This document shows, one piece after another, positions 8,051 through 17,065 of a stretch of DNA of 64,000 nt (the stretch's first letter is position 1; each line of letters opens with the position of its first letter). Source of the DNA: an uncultured Ezakiella sp. (GTDB taxonomy: Bacteria > Bacillota > Clostridia > Tissierellales > Peptoniphilaceae); assembly GCF_943913045.1 (NCBI RefSeq), contig NZ_CALTVH010000007.1, positions 1 to 64,000 of the forward strand, given 5' to 3'. Below the pieces are notes generated by a model, which was not told the origin of the DNA, did not search any database, and saw only the letters and a program-made list of their open reading frames with translations. The position numbers and the translations under genes were made by a program.

Positions 8051-8680
8051 TTATTTAGTTTTTATTTTTTCTATGGCCACTCTTTCAATTAGGCCGGCCC
8101 TCATTTCTGCAATTGTAATGTCACAGCCTTGGAATTCAAAGTGTTCGCCCTCTTTGATTTCCTTGCCTTCCCTCTTGCTGAGTTCGTAAATCAAACCGCC
8201 AAGTGTGTTTTGCTTGGTGTCCAAATCAATGCCATAGAGGTCTTTGAGGTCAAAGAAATTTATGCCAGCGGAAATTGTCCCATCCTTGTCAGATTTCTTG
8301 TAAGACTTAACTGTAAAGAATTTCAAAACTACAAAGACCAAGACGATTGAAAGAGTTCCCAAGAGGATTTCCGTCATATTGTCAGCGTAGACCAGCATCT
8401 TACGAGCGATTACGTAGAGGACAAGGGTCAGGATGGATTCGTTTTGGTGGTTGATAATCATAGCCACCAATTCCAAGCCAACGACTAGCATAAGAGTATG
8501 CTTGATAAATTCTGAAAATATTGCGTAGGAAAGTGCGCTGTCCGTGGACTTCACATAAAGGACTATATACCTGAGAATATCTGGTATACCGCCGATGACA
8601 GCGACCAGTACTATAAGGCTGATGATGATTTCCACGGCGTGGGCTGCTTTTCTTGTAAATGAATTTATATCTGGCTTCAT
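8051..8680 (-). CDS. PsiE-like membrane protein with a CorC/HlyC-type C-terminal domain
   Basis: A 209-residue protein. It has four predicted membrane helices in the first about 120 residues (IIISLIVLVAVIG, TLMLVVGLELVAMII, ILTLVLYVIARKML, LLGTLSIVLVFVVL), a pattern like the phosphate-starvation-inducible PsiE family. A soluble C-terminal domain (about 150-209, TLGGLIYELSKREG ... DITIAEMRAGLIERV) resembles the transporter-associated domain of CorC/HlyC proteins. ATG 8678-8680 is preferred over an upstream TTG because GGAGGGA sits just before it. Gap to the preceding cobS is only 48 bases, with a TATAAT at 8710-8715 that could give it its own promoter. Role unknown; ion homeostasis is a guess. 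Confidence 0.7.
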   Translation of the reverse strand: MKPDINSFTRKAAHAVEIIISLIVLVAVIGGIPDILRYIVLYVKSTDSALSYAIFSEFIKHTLMLVVGLELVAMIINHQNESILTLVLYVIARKMLVYADNMTEILLGTLSIVLVFVVLKFFTVKSYKKSDKDGTISAGINFFDLKDLYGIDLDTKQNTLGGLIYELSKREGKEIKEGEHFEFQGCDITIAEMRAGLIERVAIEKIKTK

Positions 8681-8728
8681 AATTCCCTCCAATGTCTGTT
8701 CTTGACTTTATTATAACATAAAATTTCC

Positions 8729-9454
8729 TTAAATTATACAAAGGGTCATAAAAATTATTTCAAAAAGTTCAACGATTGTTCCGTAGACATCGCCAGTTAA
8801 TCCGCCGAGTTTTCTGTAAATCGGTATTAGCAAAACAGAAATGATCCCTGCCGTGTAAAGAACTCGAATGCCCATCCAAGAATTAAAATAAAAGGCAAGG
8901 GCAAGGGTGCAAATAAAGGCAAGAGTAGCCGGCCACTTCTTGGTGCAAGAATGAAAGTAGGCGGCAAGGCCTGTGTCCTTGGCTGTCTTTATATAGGTCA
9001 AAAAAATTCCTGCGACAGCCCGGGCGAAAACTGGGGCCAGAAAAATCGCCCAAGAATTTGGTCCGATTAAATTTGTAATTGCGTAGTACTTAAAGGCCAG
9101 GGCGAGTACAATGGCCATTACTCCAAAGGCCCCTATGTGGGAGTCGTCCATAATCTTTAAAGTCTCTTCTCGATTTTTCCTGGCAGAAAATCCGTCGACT
9201 GTGTCGGACAGGCCGTCAAAATGCAGGCCACCAGTTATAAGAATCCAAGCCAGTAAAATCATGAGGCTAATATTTACATTAGTCTGAGCAAATATTCTTG
9301 AAACTAGATACAAAATTCCGCCAATGGCCCCGCCAACTATTGGAAAAAACAAGAGCGAGTACTTGATATTTTTCTCGTCCCATTCGATATTTATTGGCAA
9401 GTAAAATCTAGTCAAAAATTGAAAGGCTACTATTATTCCCTGGAGAAATTTCAT
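8729..9454 (-). CDS. cobS: Adenosylcobinamide-GDP ribazoletransferase CobS
   Basis: A 241-residue polytopic membrane enzyme that joins alpha-ribazole (phosphate) to adenosylcobinamide-GDP, the final step of cobalamin assembly. Family motifs HFDGLSDTVDGF (acidic metal site), DDSHIGAFGVMA and GGLTGDVYG are present, with about six hydrophobic helices. Start ATG overlaps the cobU stop by four bases. Last gene of the B12 operon; no terminator is seen right after it. Length is normal (about 240-255). Confidence 0.95.
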   Translation of the reverse strand: MKFLQGIIVAFQFLTRFYLPINIEWDEKNIKYSLLFFPIVGGAIGGILYLVSRIFAQTNVNISLMILLAWILITGGLHFDGLSDTVDGFSARKNREETLKIMDDSHIGAFGVMAIVLALAFKYYAITNLIGPNSWAIFLAPVFARAVAGIFLTYIKTAKDTGLAAYFHSCTKKWPATLAFICTLALAFYFNSWMGIRVLYTAGIISVLLIPIYRKLGGLTGDVYGTIVELFEIIFMTLCII

Positions 9455-9987
9455 TTGAGTCTCACCTCGTAGCCCATTACGATTAGATAGGCCCGGTCAC
9501 AGATCTCCGCCACCCGACGGTTGACCCGGCCAACAATGTCCCGGTAGGACCTGGCGACCTTGTTTTCAGGCACGATGGCTGATCCCACTTCGTTGGTTAC
9601 CAGGACCAGGTTTTTATTTTTTTCTCTAATTTCGTAAATCAAATTTGCAATTTCCAAATAAGCCTTGTCTTCGATTTTTTTAATCAAATCTGCCGTCAAG
9701 TCCTCCTCGTCCTTGGACAAGTCGTACATGATATTGCTAATTAAAATGGTCATGCAGTCCAAAAGATAATTGGCCTCGGTCCCCAGACCCTGGTGGAGGT
9801 CTGTGTAGCCCTCATAGGTCCGCCAATTTTGATTGCGGCTCTCCCTGTGGAGTTTGACCCGGTTTTCCATTTCGTCATCTGCCACTATTGATGTGGCTAT
9901 ATAGCAAACGTCGTCTGTGTGGGCGTATAAGCTCTCAGCAAAATCGCTTTTGCCCGACCGCGCGCCCCCAGTTACAATCGTAATCAT
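9451..9987 (-). CDS. cobU: Bifunctional adenosylcobinamide kinase/guanylyltransferase CobU
   Basis: A 178-residue P-loop enzyme (GGARSGKS at residues 7-14) that phosphorylates adenosylcobinamide and transfers GMP from GTP to give AdoCbi-GDP. The His near residue 49 in RVKLHRESRNQNW is the expected guanylylated residue. LVLVTNEVGSAIVPEN (Walker-B region) and the DIVGRVNRRVAEICD tail match the family. Overlaps cobT and cobS by four bases on each side. Typical length. Confidence 0.95.
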   Translation of the reverse strand: MITIVTGGARSGKSDFAESLYAHTDDVCYIATSIVADDEMENRVKLHRESRNQNWRTYEGYTDLHQGLGTEANYLLDCMTILISNIMYDLSKDEEDLTADLIKKIEDKAYLEIANLIYEIREKNKNLVLVTNEVGSAIVPENKVARSYRDIVGRVNRRVAEICDRAYLIVMGYEVRLK

Positions 9988-11060
9988 TGGTCCTCCCTTA
10001 TGTCATAAAGCACGTCGTCAATGTAAACATCATCCCACCTGCCCATGTTTTCTAGGGCGTATATGCCTGAGTCAATCATCTTTATCATAAGCGGACAGCC
10101 AGTGCCTTCGCCTAAACGCATGCCCATCAAGAGCGGTGGGTTGACTCCCAAAAAGTCCGTTAGAATTTTCATTTGCTTTTCAGCGGACATGTGAGATGGA
10201 ATGAGATAATCTTTTACATGTGCATTTAATTTGACAGCTGCAGCTGCAGCGACGGCAGAAATAAATCCGTCGATTATAATTGGTTTTTGATTGTAGGCTG
10301 CCTTTAAAAAAACACCCACAAGACCGCCAATGTCATAACCGCCAACCGTCCTAAGTATTTCAAAAACATCCTTATTATATAAATCATATTTTTCTATTGC
10401 CTGGTCAATGACACTTATTTTTTTCCTGTAGCCTGCGTCGTCCAGGCCTCCGCCCAAGCCCACAGTTTCTTTTGCAGGCAGTTTCATAAGAGCAGCCATT
10501 ACCGCAGACGAGGTTGTGGTGTTGCCGATGCCCAGCTCCCCTGTTCCATAAATATCTGCTGGATACTTGTCGACCATTTCAAAACCAGTAGTCATCGCTT
10601 GGAAGAGTTCGTCCATGGTCATGGCAGGTTCTGTGGCAAAGTTTTTGGTCTCAGGATTTATTCGCCTCTTCTCAACTACGACTTCAGATAATTTTTTGAT
10701 TTTATTTTCATTTCGAGTTCCCAGGTCGACCACGACCAAATCCATCTTTGCGTCCCTACATAGGGAAGCACAGCCGGTCTTTCCCCTCATCATGGACATG
10801 ACCAGTTGGGAAGTCAGGTCGCTATAGCCAGATGAAATCCCTTCGTCAATGACCCCATTGTCGCTGGCCATGCAAATAAGTACACGTTTTTTTATAGAGG
10901 GAATGGCACGCCCTTGGATGTCGGCGATTTTTATTGTAATTTTTTCCAGCTGACCCAAACTCCCAAGTGGATGGGCAATTGAATCCCATTCCTTTTTGGC
11001 CAAATCTGATTTTTCAACCGGCCTAATGCCTTCAATTATTTTTTTTACTTTGTCTTTCAC
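9984..11060 (-). CDS. cobT: Nicotinate-nucleotide-dimethylbenzimidazole phosphoribosyltransferase CobT
   Basis: A 358-residue enzyme that activates the lower-ligand base with nicotinate mononucleotide to give alpha-ribazole phosphate. Motifs: ASDNGVIDEGIS (residues about 65-76), GTGELGIGNTTTSSAV, GLGGGLDDAGYRKK and the active-site Glu in MRLGEGTGCPLMI near the C-terminus. The start is GTG with GGAGG 11 bases upstream, inside the end of cbiJ (29-base overlap). No DMB-synthesis gene (bluB or bza) is seen in the window, so the lower-ligand base is not revealed. Confidence 0.95.
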   Translation of the reverse strand: MKDKVKKIIEGIRPVEKSDLAKKEWDSIAHPLGSLGQLEKITIKIADIQGRAIPSIKKRVLICMASDNGVIDEGISSGYSDLTSQLVMSMMRGKTGCASLCRDAKMDLVVVDLGTRNENKIKKLSEVVVEKRRINPETKNFATEPAMTMDELFQAMTTGFEMVDKYPADIYGTGELGIGNTTTSSAVMAALMKLPAKETVGLGGGLDDAGYRKKISVIDQAIEKYDLYNKDVFEILRTVGGYDIGGLVGVFLKAAYNQKPIIIDGFISAVAAAAAVKLNAHVKDYLIPSHMSAEKQMKILTDFLGVNPPLLMGMRLGEGTGCPLMIKMIDSGIYALENMGRWDDVYIDDVLYDIREDQ

Positions 11061-11790
11061 GATAGTCCTCCATCTTTTTTGCGACTTCCTCTAGGCTGTA
11101 ACCGTCCTCTATATCTCTCTTAATGACTATGGGGAGTGCGCCAAAGTCCAAGGCCGCCTGAATTTTTTCATCAATCCCAGACCCGTCTCCGCTGTCTTTG
11201 GTGACTAAGTAATCGGCCTTTATCATATCCAGCATAGCCATATTCATCTCATAAGTAAATGGTCCGACCATGGCAATGATGTCATTTATTTTTACTCCCA
11301 TATCTGTCAAAGCTTTCACAGAGCCAACCGTTGGCAAAATCCTAAAGACAAAGCGATTGTTTCCTTGTATGGCAAAAAATTCGTCCGCCCTCTTGGACCC
11401 AGTTGTAAATAAAAAATTTCCTCTTAATTTTTTTATAATTTCAAAGGCATCCTCGTAGGACTTGGCGTATATAATCCGCTCGTCCTCAACCCTTCTGCCG
11501 GCCCGGACAAATCTCAAGAGGGGGATGGCCAAACGCTCGCTCATCATAGCAAGGCTCTCGGAAATTCTGGTCGCAAAGGGATGTGTTAAGTCGACAATTA
11601 AATTGATGTCATGAGCTTTTACAAAATCTGGAATTGTATCCCGCAAAACTGGGCCCACCAAAACTCTAGCGTCCTCCGGCAAAAATTCCCTGCCCTCATC
11701 CGTGGCAACAGTTATTAAAATGTCCTCGTAAGTCCCCAAAAGATCCAAGAGCTCACGGGTCTCATGAGTTCCCCCCGCTATCCAAATCAT
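11032..11790 (-). CDS. cbiJ: Cobalt-precorrin-6A reductase CbiJ
   Basis: A 252-residue NAD(P)H-dependent reductase of the corrin macrocycle. The N-terminus MIWIAGGTHETRELL is the family nucleotide-binding start; LIVDLTHPFATRISE and FTTGSKRADEFF and VTKDSGDGSGIDEK are family motifs. It acts between CbiG/CbiF-type ring contraction steps and CbiT in the oxygen-independent route. It sits between cbiH and cobT with overlap into cobT. Normal length. Confidence 0.93.
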   Translation of the reverse strand: MIWIAGGTHETRELLDLLGTYEDILITVATDEGREFLPEDARVLVGPVLRDTIPDFVKAHDINLIVDLTHPFATRISESLAMMSERLAIPLLRFVRAGRRVEDERIIYAKSYEDAFEIIKKLRGNFLFTTGSKRADEFFAIQGNNRFVFRILPTVGSVKALTDMGVKINDIIAMVGPFTYEMNMAMLDMIKADYLVTKDSGDGSGIDEKIQAALDFGALPIVIKRDIEDGYSLEEVAKKMEDYRERQSKKNN

Positions 11791-11796
11791 AAGTTT

Positions 11797-12534
11797 TTAT
11801 TGCTCCTTATTTCCATAACCCCTTGGCGTAATCATCTTGCCATTGGCAACAAAGGTCTCTGAGTTACCAACGATTACGATTGTCTTCATATCCACGGTCT
11901 CGTAGTCAATGTCATCCAAAGTCGTAATCGTTGTTTCAGTTCCCGGTCTACCAGAGTCTTTGACAATGCCAACTGGCGTTGATCCCTTTTGATATTTTTT
12001 TATCAAATCAAAGGCATTTTTCAAATGGTCCTTCCTGGTCTTTGAACGTGGATTGTAAAGGGCGATTACAAAATCCCCTTGGGCAGCCAGGTCCACCCTC
12101 TTCATAATTAAATCGTAGGGTGTGAGCAAATCTGACAAGGAAATTGTTGCAATGTCGTGCATAATAGGTGCGCCCAGGTCAGCGGCTGCAGAAAACTGCG
12201 CACTAACTCCCGGCACAACGACGACGTCTATGTCTGCCTTTCTCTCTTCGACTAGTTCATAAATCGGGCCAGCCATGCCGTAGAGTCCTGCGTCGCCTGT
12301 TGAAATAATGGAAACATTTTTGCCTTCAAGAGCCAGGTCAATGGCCTGGTTACAGCGTTCGATTTCCCCTGTCATTCCAGTTGAAAATGTTTCCCTGTCG
12401 CCAATCAAGTCCTCGATGTATTCCAAATATGGCTTGTAGCCAACGATTGCATGTGAATCTTCAATTGCCTGGACTGCCTCGGGCGTCATACGCTCGCGGC
12501 CGCCAGGGCCAATACCAATTACATATAATTTCAT
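11797..12534 (-). CDS. cbiH: Cobalt-precorrin-3B C17-methyltransferase CbiH
   Basis: A 245-residue SAM-dependent tetrapyrrole methylase. The GIGPGGRERMT loop at residues 7-17, GDAGLYGMAGPIYE and FVIALYNPRSKTRKDHL motifs are those of CobJ/CbiH, which methylates C17 and drives ring contraction. GAGGTGAAAG precedes the ATG. Only six bases separate it from cbiJ and eight from cbiG. No fused CbiG domain, unlike some clostridial versions. Confidence 0.94.
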   Translation of the reverse strand: MKLYVIGIGPGGRERMTPEAVQAIEDSHAIVGYKPYLEYIEDLIGDRETFSTGMTGEIERCNQAIDLALEGKNVSIISTGDAGLYGMAGPIYELVEERKADIDVVVVPGVSAQFSAAADLGAPIMHDIATISLSDLLTPYDLIMKRVDLAAQGDFVIALYNPRSKTRKDHLKNAFDLIKKYQKGSTPVGIVKDSGRPGTETTITTLDDIDYETVDMKTIVIVGNSETFVANGKMITPRGYGNKEQ

Positions 12535-12542
12535 CTTTCACC

Positions 12543-13514
12543 TCAAATATATTTTCTTGCCAGTGAAACGGTTACCCCATTTTCACTGTACTTATCAAGT
12601 ATCAATTCGTCTGCACCGACCATGGCCGACCTTGACGAAACCGCGTCCACTCCTGTGGTCTGTGCCACAAAGTCGCTGGTCTTAAAGTCCCCTTGAACTT
12701 TTAAAAGCGTATCCGAATCATAAGTTATAAATTTTCTGTTAAAAAAATCCGCCAACTCAACTATGCCTGCCTCATCTTTTTTTAAGTCAATAGACCTAAA
12801 CTCTGCAATAGATTTCATGGAAATTTTTGCAAGATCAAAAGCATTCTTAACAGCTAGGTAAAGATCCTCAAAATTCTTTCCACGTTTGCAGCCGACACCT
12901 ACGTAAATATCGAGTGGCCTGAGATAGGTGACTGGCAAATCGGTCTCTATAAAATAATCGCCAACGACCAGGGCCGCCTGGGCTTTTTCTATATCTTTTG
13001 TTATAAACTCGTAAGGATATTTCAAAGACGTGTTGGTCGAATAAAAAATATTCTTGACCTCGACCACACGCCCCATAACGGCGGCAATTGTCGACAGGTC
13101 TTCTATAATAAGCTTGTTTTCCTTGGCAAAGATATCGATGGCCGGGACCTTTAAAACATCGGATGCAGTCGTAATAACGGGAGTCGCCCCAATGCGGTCG
13201 GCAATTCTCTTTGCGACTTCATTGGCCCCGCCCAAGTGGCCGGATAATAATGAAATTACAAAATTTCCTCCCTCGTCAATTACGATCACTGCCGGGTCAA
13301 CATCCTTAGATTTGATATAGGGAGCGATGTAGCGGACCGCAATCCCAGTCGCAGAAATAAAGACAATGTTTTTGTAGTCCCTCATGATCTGCGCCATCAT
13401 GGGCTTTATTTTTTTGTCCTTGTTGTAAAAATAATCTCCGGCCAATCGAATTTTGTTGGCCAGGTTTTTTCCGCCCTCTGTAAAAAATATGACGGCTAAA
13501 TTATTTTTTGCCAT
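12543..13514 (-). CDS. cbiG: Cobalt-precorrin-5A hydrolase CbiG
   Basis: A 323-residue protein that opens the delta-lactone and releases acetaldehyde in the anaerobic pathway. The N-terminal domain has FISATGIAVRYIAP and DEGGNFVISLLSGHLGGANEVA; the C-terminal domain begins at YVGVGCKRGKNFED and continues through GIVELADFFNR. Complete two-domain CbiG of usual length. Overlaps cbiF start by 14 bases. Presence of cbiG and cbiK together marks the route as early-cobalt-insertion. Confidence 0.94.
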   Translation of the reverse strand: MAKNNLAVIFFTEGGKNLANKIRLAGDYFYNKDKKIKPMMAQIMRDYKNIVFISATGIAVRYIAPYIKSKDVDPAVIVIDEGGNFVISLLSGHLGGANEVAKRIADRIGATPVITTASDVLKVPAIDIFAKENKLIIEDLSTIAAVMGRVVEVKNIFYSTNTSLKYPYEFITKDIEKAQAALVVGDYFIETDLPVTYLRPLDIYVGVGCKRGKNFEDLYLAVKNAFDLAKISMKSIAEFRSIDLKKDEAGIVELADFFNRKFITYDSDTLLKVQGDFKTSDFVAQTTGVDAVSSRSAMVGADELILDKYSENGVTVSLARKYI

Positions 13515-14253
13515 CTCTGTATCCAGTTGTAAATGACGGGTCGTAGAGCTTGGAGTATTCGAAATCAGTATCGAGGAAATCCCCCACCAGAATTTGCGCC
13601 TGGCGATTTATGTCCGCGTCCTTAACCTTTTCTGCTATGTCAGCCAGTGTCCCCTTGACAATTTTTTCATCCGGCCAAGAGGCCCTGTATACAACAGCAA
13701 TCGGCGTATCCTTGTCATAGGCGGTCAAGAGTTCGTCCACTACCTCTGAAATTTTTTGGACAGATAAAAAGATAGCCATGGATGCCCTGTGGGAGGCAAG
13801 TTTTTTTAATTCTTCCTTTTCAGGCACAGGTGTCCGGCCAGAAATCCTGGTTAAGATAATCGTTTGGCTTACGCCAGGCAGGGTCATTTCTTTTTTGACC
13901 GCAGCATTGGCAGCCACAAAAGATGAAACGCCTGGGACCACTTCATAGGAAATATTTTCCCTATCCAGCTCTCTCATCTGCTCGCCAATGGCCCCGTAGA
14001 TGCTTGGGTCGCCTGTGTGCAAGCGGACGACGACTTTGCCTGCCTTGTGGGCAGCGAGCATTACTTCCATTACTTCGCCCAGATGCATGGTGGCTGAGTC
14101 GTAAAAGTCTGCGTCTTCCTTGCAAAATTTCAAATGGTCTGGGGTGACCAAACTGCCAGCGTATATAACCACGTCGGCCCTTTCAAGTAAGTCCCGGCCC
14201 CTGATTGTAATTAAATCAACAGCGCCCGGTCCCGCTCCAACAAAATAAATCAT
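13501..14253 (-). CDS. cbiF: Cobalt-precorrin-4 C11-methyltransferase CbiF
   Basis: A 250-residue SAM-dependent methylase. FVGAGPGAVDLITIRG (residues 4-19), YAGSLV, LHTGDPSIYGAIGEQ, VVPGVSSFVAANAAV, TLPGVSQTIILTR and YRASWPDEKIVKGTL are diagnostic of CobM/CbiF, which methylates C11. Overlap with cbiT by four bases. Typical length. Confidence 0.95.
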   Translation of the reverse strand: MIYFVGAGPGAVDLITIRGRDLLERADVVIYAGSLVTPDHLKFCKEDADFYDSATMHLGEVMEVMLAAHKAGKVVVRLHTGDPSIYGAIGEQMRELDRENISYEVVPGVSSFVAANAAVKKEMTLPGVSQTIILTRISGRTPVPEKEELKKLASHRASMAIFLSVQKISEVVDELLTAYDKDTPIAVVYRASWPDEKIVKGTLADIAEKVKDADINRQAQILVGDFLDTDFEYSKLYDPSFTTGYRDGKK

Positions 14254-14792
14254 TTTACACCTCTTAATATAAAAATGGGGTTGTTGCCCCTCATCATTCC
14301 AATTTTATCGACCTTTGAAGACTGGATCAAATTAATCTCGACGTCTTTAAACAAGTCCTTCATGGCCGCTTGGGCTTGGCCGACATTTTTTAAAAGAATA
14401 AAACTCATGGCCAAAACTCCGTCCGGCCTTAGTCTGTCGTGAGAAATTTTAATCAGTTCCTCCAGCTTGCCCCGAGACCCGCCAATAAAAATCCTATCGA
14501 AATCTTGGTCTGGAATCCCATCAGGCGCCATGGCTTGAATGACATCTACATTTACACCAAACTTGTCTGCATTTTCTTTTATGAGTCTTACGCCCTCGTC
14601 CACGCACTCAATGGCAGTGGCCTTGGCACCCCGCATGGCCGCTTCGATGGTGATCGACCCTGTGCCTGCGCCTATGTCCAAAAAGTCTTGGCCCTCCTCG
14701 ATATCAAGGGCGTCCATAATAAAGACGCGGACTTCTCGTTTGGTCATGGGGACCTGACCCCTTATAAATAATTCGTCATCTATTGCTCGCAT
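14250..14792 (-). CDS. cbiT: Cobalt-precorrin-6B C15-methyltransferase (decarboxylating) CbiT
   Basis: A Rossmann-type SAM methyltransferase of about 180 residues with motif I DIGAGTGSITIEAA and FIGGSRGKLEELI. The N-terminal IRGQVPMTKREVR is typical of CbiT. It methylates C15 and decarboxylates the C12 acetate, with CbiE methylating C5. The start is drawn at ATG 14790-14792 (GGTGG just upstream); a GTG five codons earlier is the alternative. cbiE and cbiT are separate here, overlapping by 13 bases, whereas CobL fuses both. Confidence 0.93.
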   Translation of the reverse strand: MRAIDDELFIRGQVPMTKREVRVFIMDALDIEEGQDFLDIGAGTGSITIEAAMRGAKATAIECVDEGVRLIKENADKFGVNVDVIQAMAPDGIPDQDFDRIFIGGSRGKLEELIKISHDRLRPDGVLAMSFILLKNVGQAQAAMKDLFKDVEINLIQSSKVDKIGMMRGNNPIFILRGVK

Positions 14793-15361
14793 AAAACCAC
14801 CACACAAACTGCCAGAGGACTTGGCTCTTGGCCAGTCTCTCCTAAGTCAAATTCTTCTATCAACTCGTCTTCGTAGGACAGATTGTAACCTGCGAAAACC
14901 TTGCCTCTTTTGCCCAATTTAAATAATTCTTGGGAAATTCTGTTGGGAGTCATTTCCTTATCAGTCAAAAAAATCGTGTCCCGATTTATATTTTTTAAAT
15001 CGTAGTCTCGTCCATGAAGGCTGACCAAATCCATGTCATGCCAGGATTTTTTAATGGCAGCCGCCATGCACTGGATGGATGAGATGCCCGGATAAATTTT
15101 CCCCAGGACTCCCATCTTTTTTATATATTCGCTAATCCCGTAAAACATTGGGTCGCCAGAAGCCAAGACAAGAGCATTGGCCTCCTTGTAAGCGTCAACT
15201 TCCTTGAGTGTTTTTATTTCAATTATATCGGGCCTAATATGACTTAGGCTTTCCTTGACCCGCTTAAAGGCCAAAACTTTTTCGTAAGTCTTGATGGCCT
15301 CCAAAACCTGGCCGGTAATTAAATTTATATTACCAGGTCCAACTCCTGCCACATCAATCAT
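14780..15361 (-). CDS. cbiE: Cobalt-precorrin-7 C5-methyltransferase CbiE
   Basis: A 193-residue tetrapyrrole methylase with IDVAGVGPGNINLIT at the N-terminus, LASGDPMFYGISEYI and IYPGISSIQCMAAAIKKSWHDM. ATG 15359-15361 is chosen because GGAGG lies 8 bases before it and it begins exactly the conserved core; the frame is open further upstream. The ATG overlaps the cbiD stop. CbiE methylates C5 of the corrin ring. Confidence 0.93.
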   Translation of the reverse strand: MIDVAGVGPGNINLITGQVLEAIKTYEKVLAFKRVKESLSHIRPDIIEIKTLKEVDAYKEANALVLASGDPMFYGISEYIKKMGVLGKIYPGISSIQCMAAAIKKSWHDMDLVSLHGRDYDLKNINRDTIFLTDKEMTPNRISQELFKLGKRGKVFAGYNLSYEDELIEEFDLGETGQEPSPLAVCVVVLCEQ

Positions 15362-16406
15362 CGACAAGGCCTCCTTCCATAGAATATATATAGACCCTGA
15401 CATTTAAGTCTGGATCCTTTAAGTATCTTTTAATCCGCGCCTCAGCCCCCCTTTGCATTTCGATAATGGCTTGTTTGTAGCCAGCACTCACGCAAAGGTT
15501 CATGGCCTCTTCGGCTGTGTTTAAAGATAAAACTTTCATAATAAAATCCCTGGGCGCGCCCAGCAAAAATAAATAAAAGGCAAAGGCCTCCATGCGGGTG
15601 TCGCAATTTTTGCTGTGGGTGTTAAAAATTCCCAGTGACAATTTGGAAAACTTTCCAATATGGCCCAGGAGAGTAATATTTCTAAAGCCAGCCTCGTAGG
15701 CGTATTTCAAAGCGTCGCCAATATAATTGGACATCTGCACATGGGGTAGGTCTAGCTTGTAGGCCTCACGCATTTTTTCTCCGTAATTGCCGGGGACTAG
15801 GAGAATATTGTCAGTCCCATTCTCTTCCTTGACCACATTTACTTCCAGCTCAATGGTTTTTAGCAGGGCGTCTTCGCTCATGGGATGGACGATTCCAGTC
15901 GACCCGATTATGGAAATCCCGCCCACAATTCCCAGATTGGAATTGTAAGTCCTCTTGCCGACCTCTTCTCCGTCTGGAACGAAAATAATAATTTCATAAT
16001 TATCATCAGAAACAGATTGGACGGCTTGTAAAATCATTTTTTTGGGCACGGGATTGATGGCCTTCTCGCCAATTTCTCCATACAAGCCTTTTTTTGTAAT
16101 AGTCCCAATGCCCACTCCGCCGTCAATGGTCGTGGGTCCACTGGTCTTGCGTACTTTTGCGTAGATTAAAATCTTGTCCGTCACATCTGGGTCGTCGCCC
16201 GAATCTTTTCTGATAGCAGCGACCGCCCACTCGCCCTCCATGTGGAGGTCCAAAACGTCCAGGTCCACGTCAATGCCCGCCGGCGTTAAAATATTTATTT
16301 TTTCTCTATTCTCGCCTTCCAGCAAAAGAGCTCCTGCATAGGCCGCGCCAGCTGCGCAAGTACCAGTAGTATAGCCCAAGCGAAGGCCGTTTTCATAAAG
16401 TTCCAT
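15354..16406 (-). CDS. cbiD: Cobalt-precorrin-5B C1-methyltransferase CbiD
   Basis: A 350-residue SAM-dependent enzyme unique to the anaerobic route. LGYTTGTCAAGAAYAGALLL near the N-terminus, GVGIGTITKKGL, NPVPKKMI, GGISIIGSTGIVHPMSEDAL and LLGHIGKFSKLSLGIFNTHS are family hallmarks. The start codon overlaps the cbiC stop. CbiD adds the C1 methyl. Usual length. Confidence 0.96.
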   Translation of the reverse strand: MELYENGLRLGYTTGTCAAGAAYAGALLLEGENREKINILTPAGIDVDLDVLDLHMEGEWAVAAIRKDSGDDPDVTDKILIYAKVRKTSGPTTIDGGVGIGTITKKGLYGEIGEKAINPVPKKMILQAVQSVSDDNYEIIIFVPDGEEVGKRTYNSNLGIVGGISIIGSTGIVHPMSEDALLKTIELEVNVVKEENGTDNILLVPGNYGEKMREAYKLDLPHVQMSNYIGDALKYAYEAGFRNITLLGHIGKFSKLSLGIFNTHSKNCDTRMEAFAFYLFLLGAPRDFIMKVLSLNTAEEAMNLCVSAGYKQAIIEMQRGAEARIKRYLKDPDLNVRVYIYSMEGGLVDD

Positions 16407-17044
16407 TACTTGGTTGCGTAAATATCTTGGCGGTTGTTTTCGTAAAGAATGGCATTAATAATCGAAGCCGCAACATTTGAACCGCCCTTGGTCCCCACAG
16501 TTGTAATTTGTGGGACGTCAACAGTCCTCAGTTCCTCTTTGGATTCAGCTGCCCCGACAAAGCCAACTGGGACGCCAATTACGAATAATGGGTCGCACTT
16601 GCCTTCTCTGATGAGCTCGATCAAACGGAAGAGGGCTGTGGGCGCATTGCCAATGGCAAACATGCGGATACCCCGGTGAACTGCCTCTTCAATAGCAATG
16701 AGACTGCGGGTTGTGCCCCGCTCTTTGGCCTTGGCAGCGAGGTCCTTGTCGCTAACCAAGGTTATTATATCGCAGGATGCTGCAGCCAGTGCCGGCTTGT
16801 TGACGCCAGCGATTATCATATTGGTATCAGAATAAATTGTTCCGCCATTTTTGATGGCCTCCAGGGCTTGAGCAGAAAAATTATTTTTAAAAGAAATTAT
16901 ATGCCTGTAGTCCACGTCGCCTGTGGTGTGAATCATCCGCCTGGCAATCTGTAGGTCTAGCCCTTCAAAATTAACATCCTTGAGGGATTCGTCAATTATA
17001 TCCATCGATTTATTTTCAATCTCCATTGGTTTTTGTATATACAT
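16406..17044 (-). CDS. cbiC: Cobalt-precorrin-8 methylmutase CbiC
   Basis: A 212-residue methylmutase moving a methyl from C11 to C12 to give cobyrinic acid. The catalytic His lies in ARRMIHTTGDVDY; SDTNMIIAGVNK, AIGNAPTALFRLIEL and VGVPVGFVGAAESKEEL are signature segments. Normal length. Gap of 21 bases to cbiA upstream. Confidence 0.95.
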   Translation of the reverse strand: MYIQKPMEIENKSMDIIDESLKDVNFEGLDLQIARRMIHTTGDVDYRHIISFKNNFSAQALEAIKNGGTIYSDTNMIIAGVNKPALAAASCDIITLVSDKDLAAKAKERGTTRSLIAIEEAVHRGIRMFAIGNAPTALFRLIELIREGKCDPLFVIGVPVGFVGAAESKEELRTVDVPQITTVGTKGGSNVAASIINAILYENNRQDIYATK

Positions 17045-17065
17045 ATAGTCTCCTTTTTATTTTTA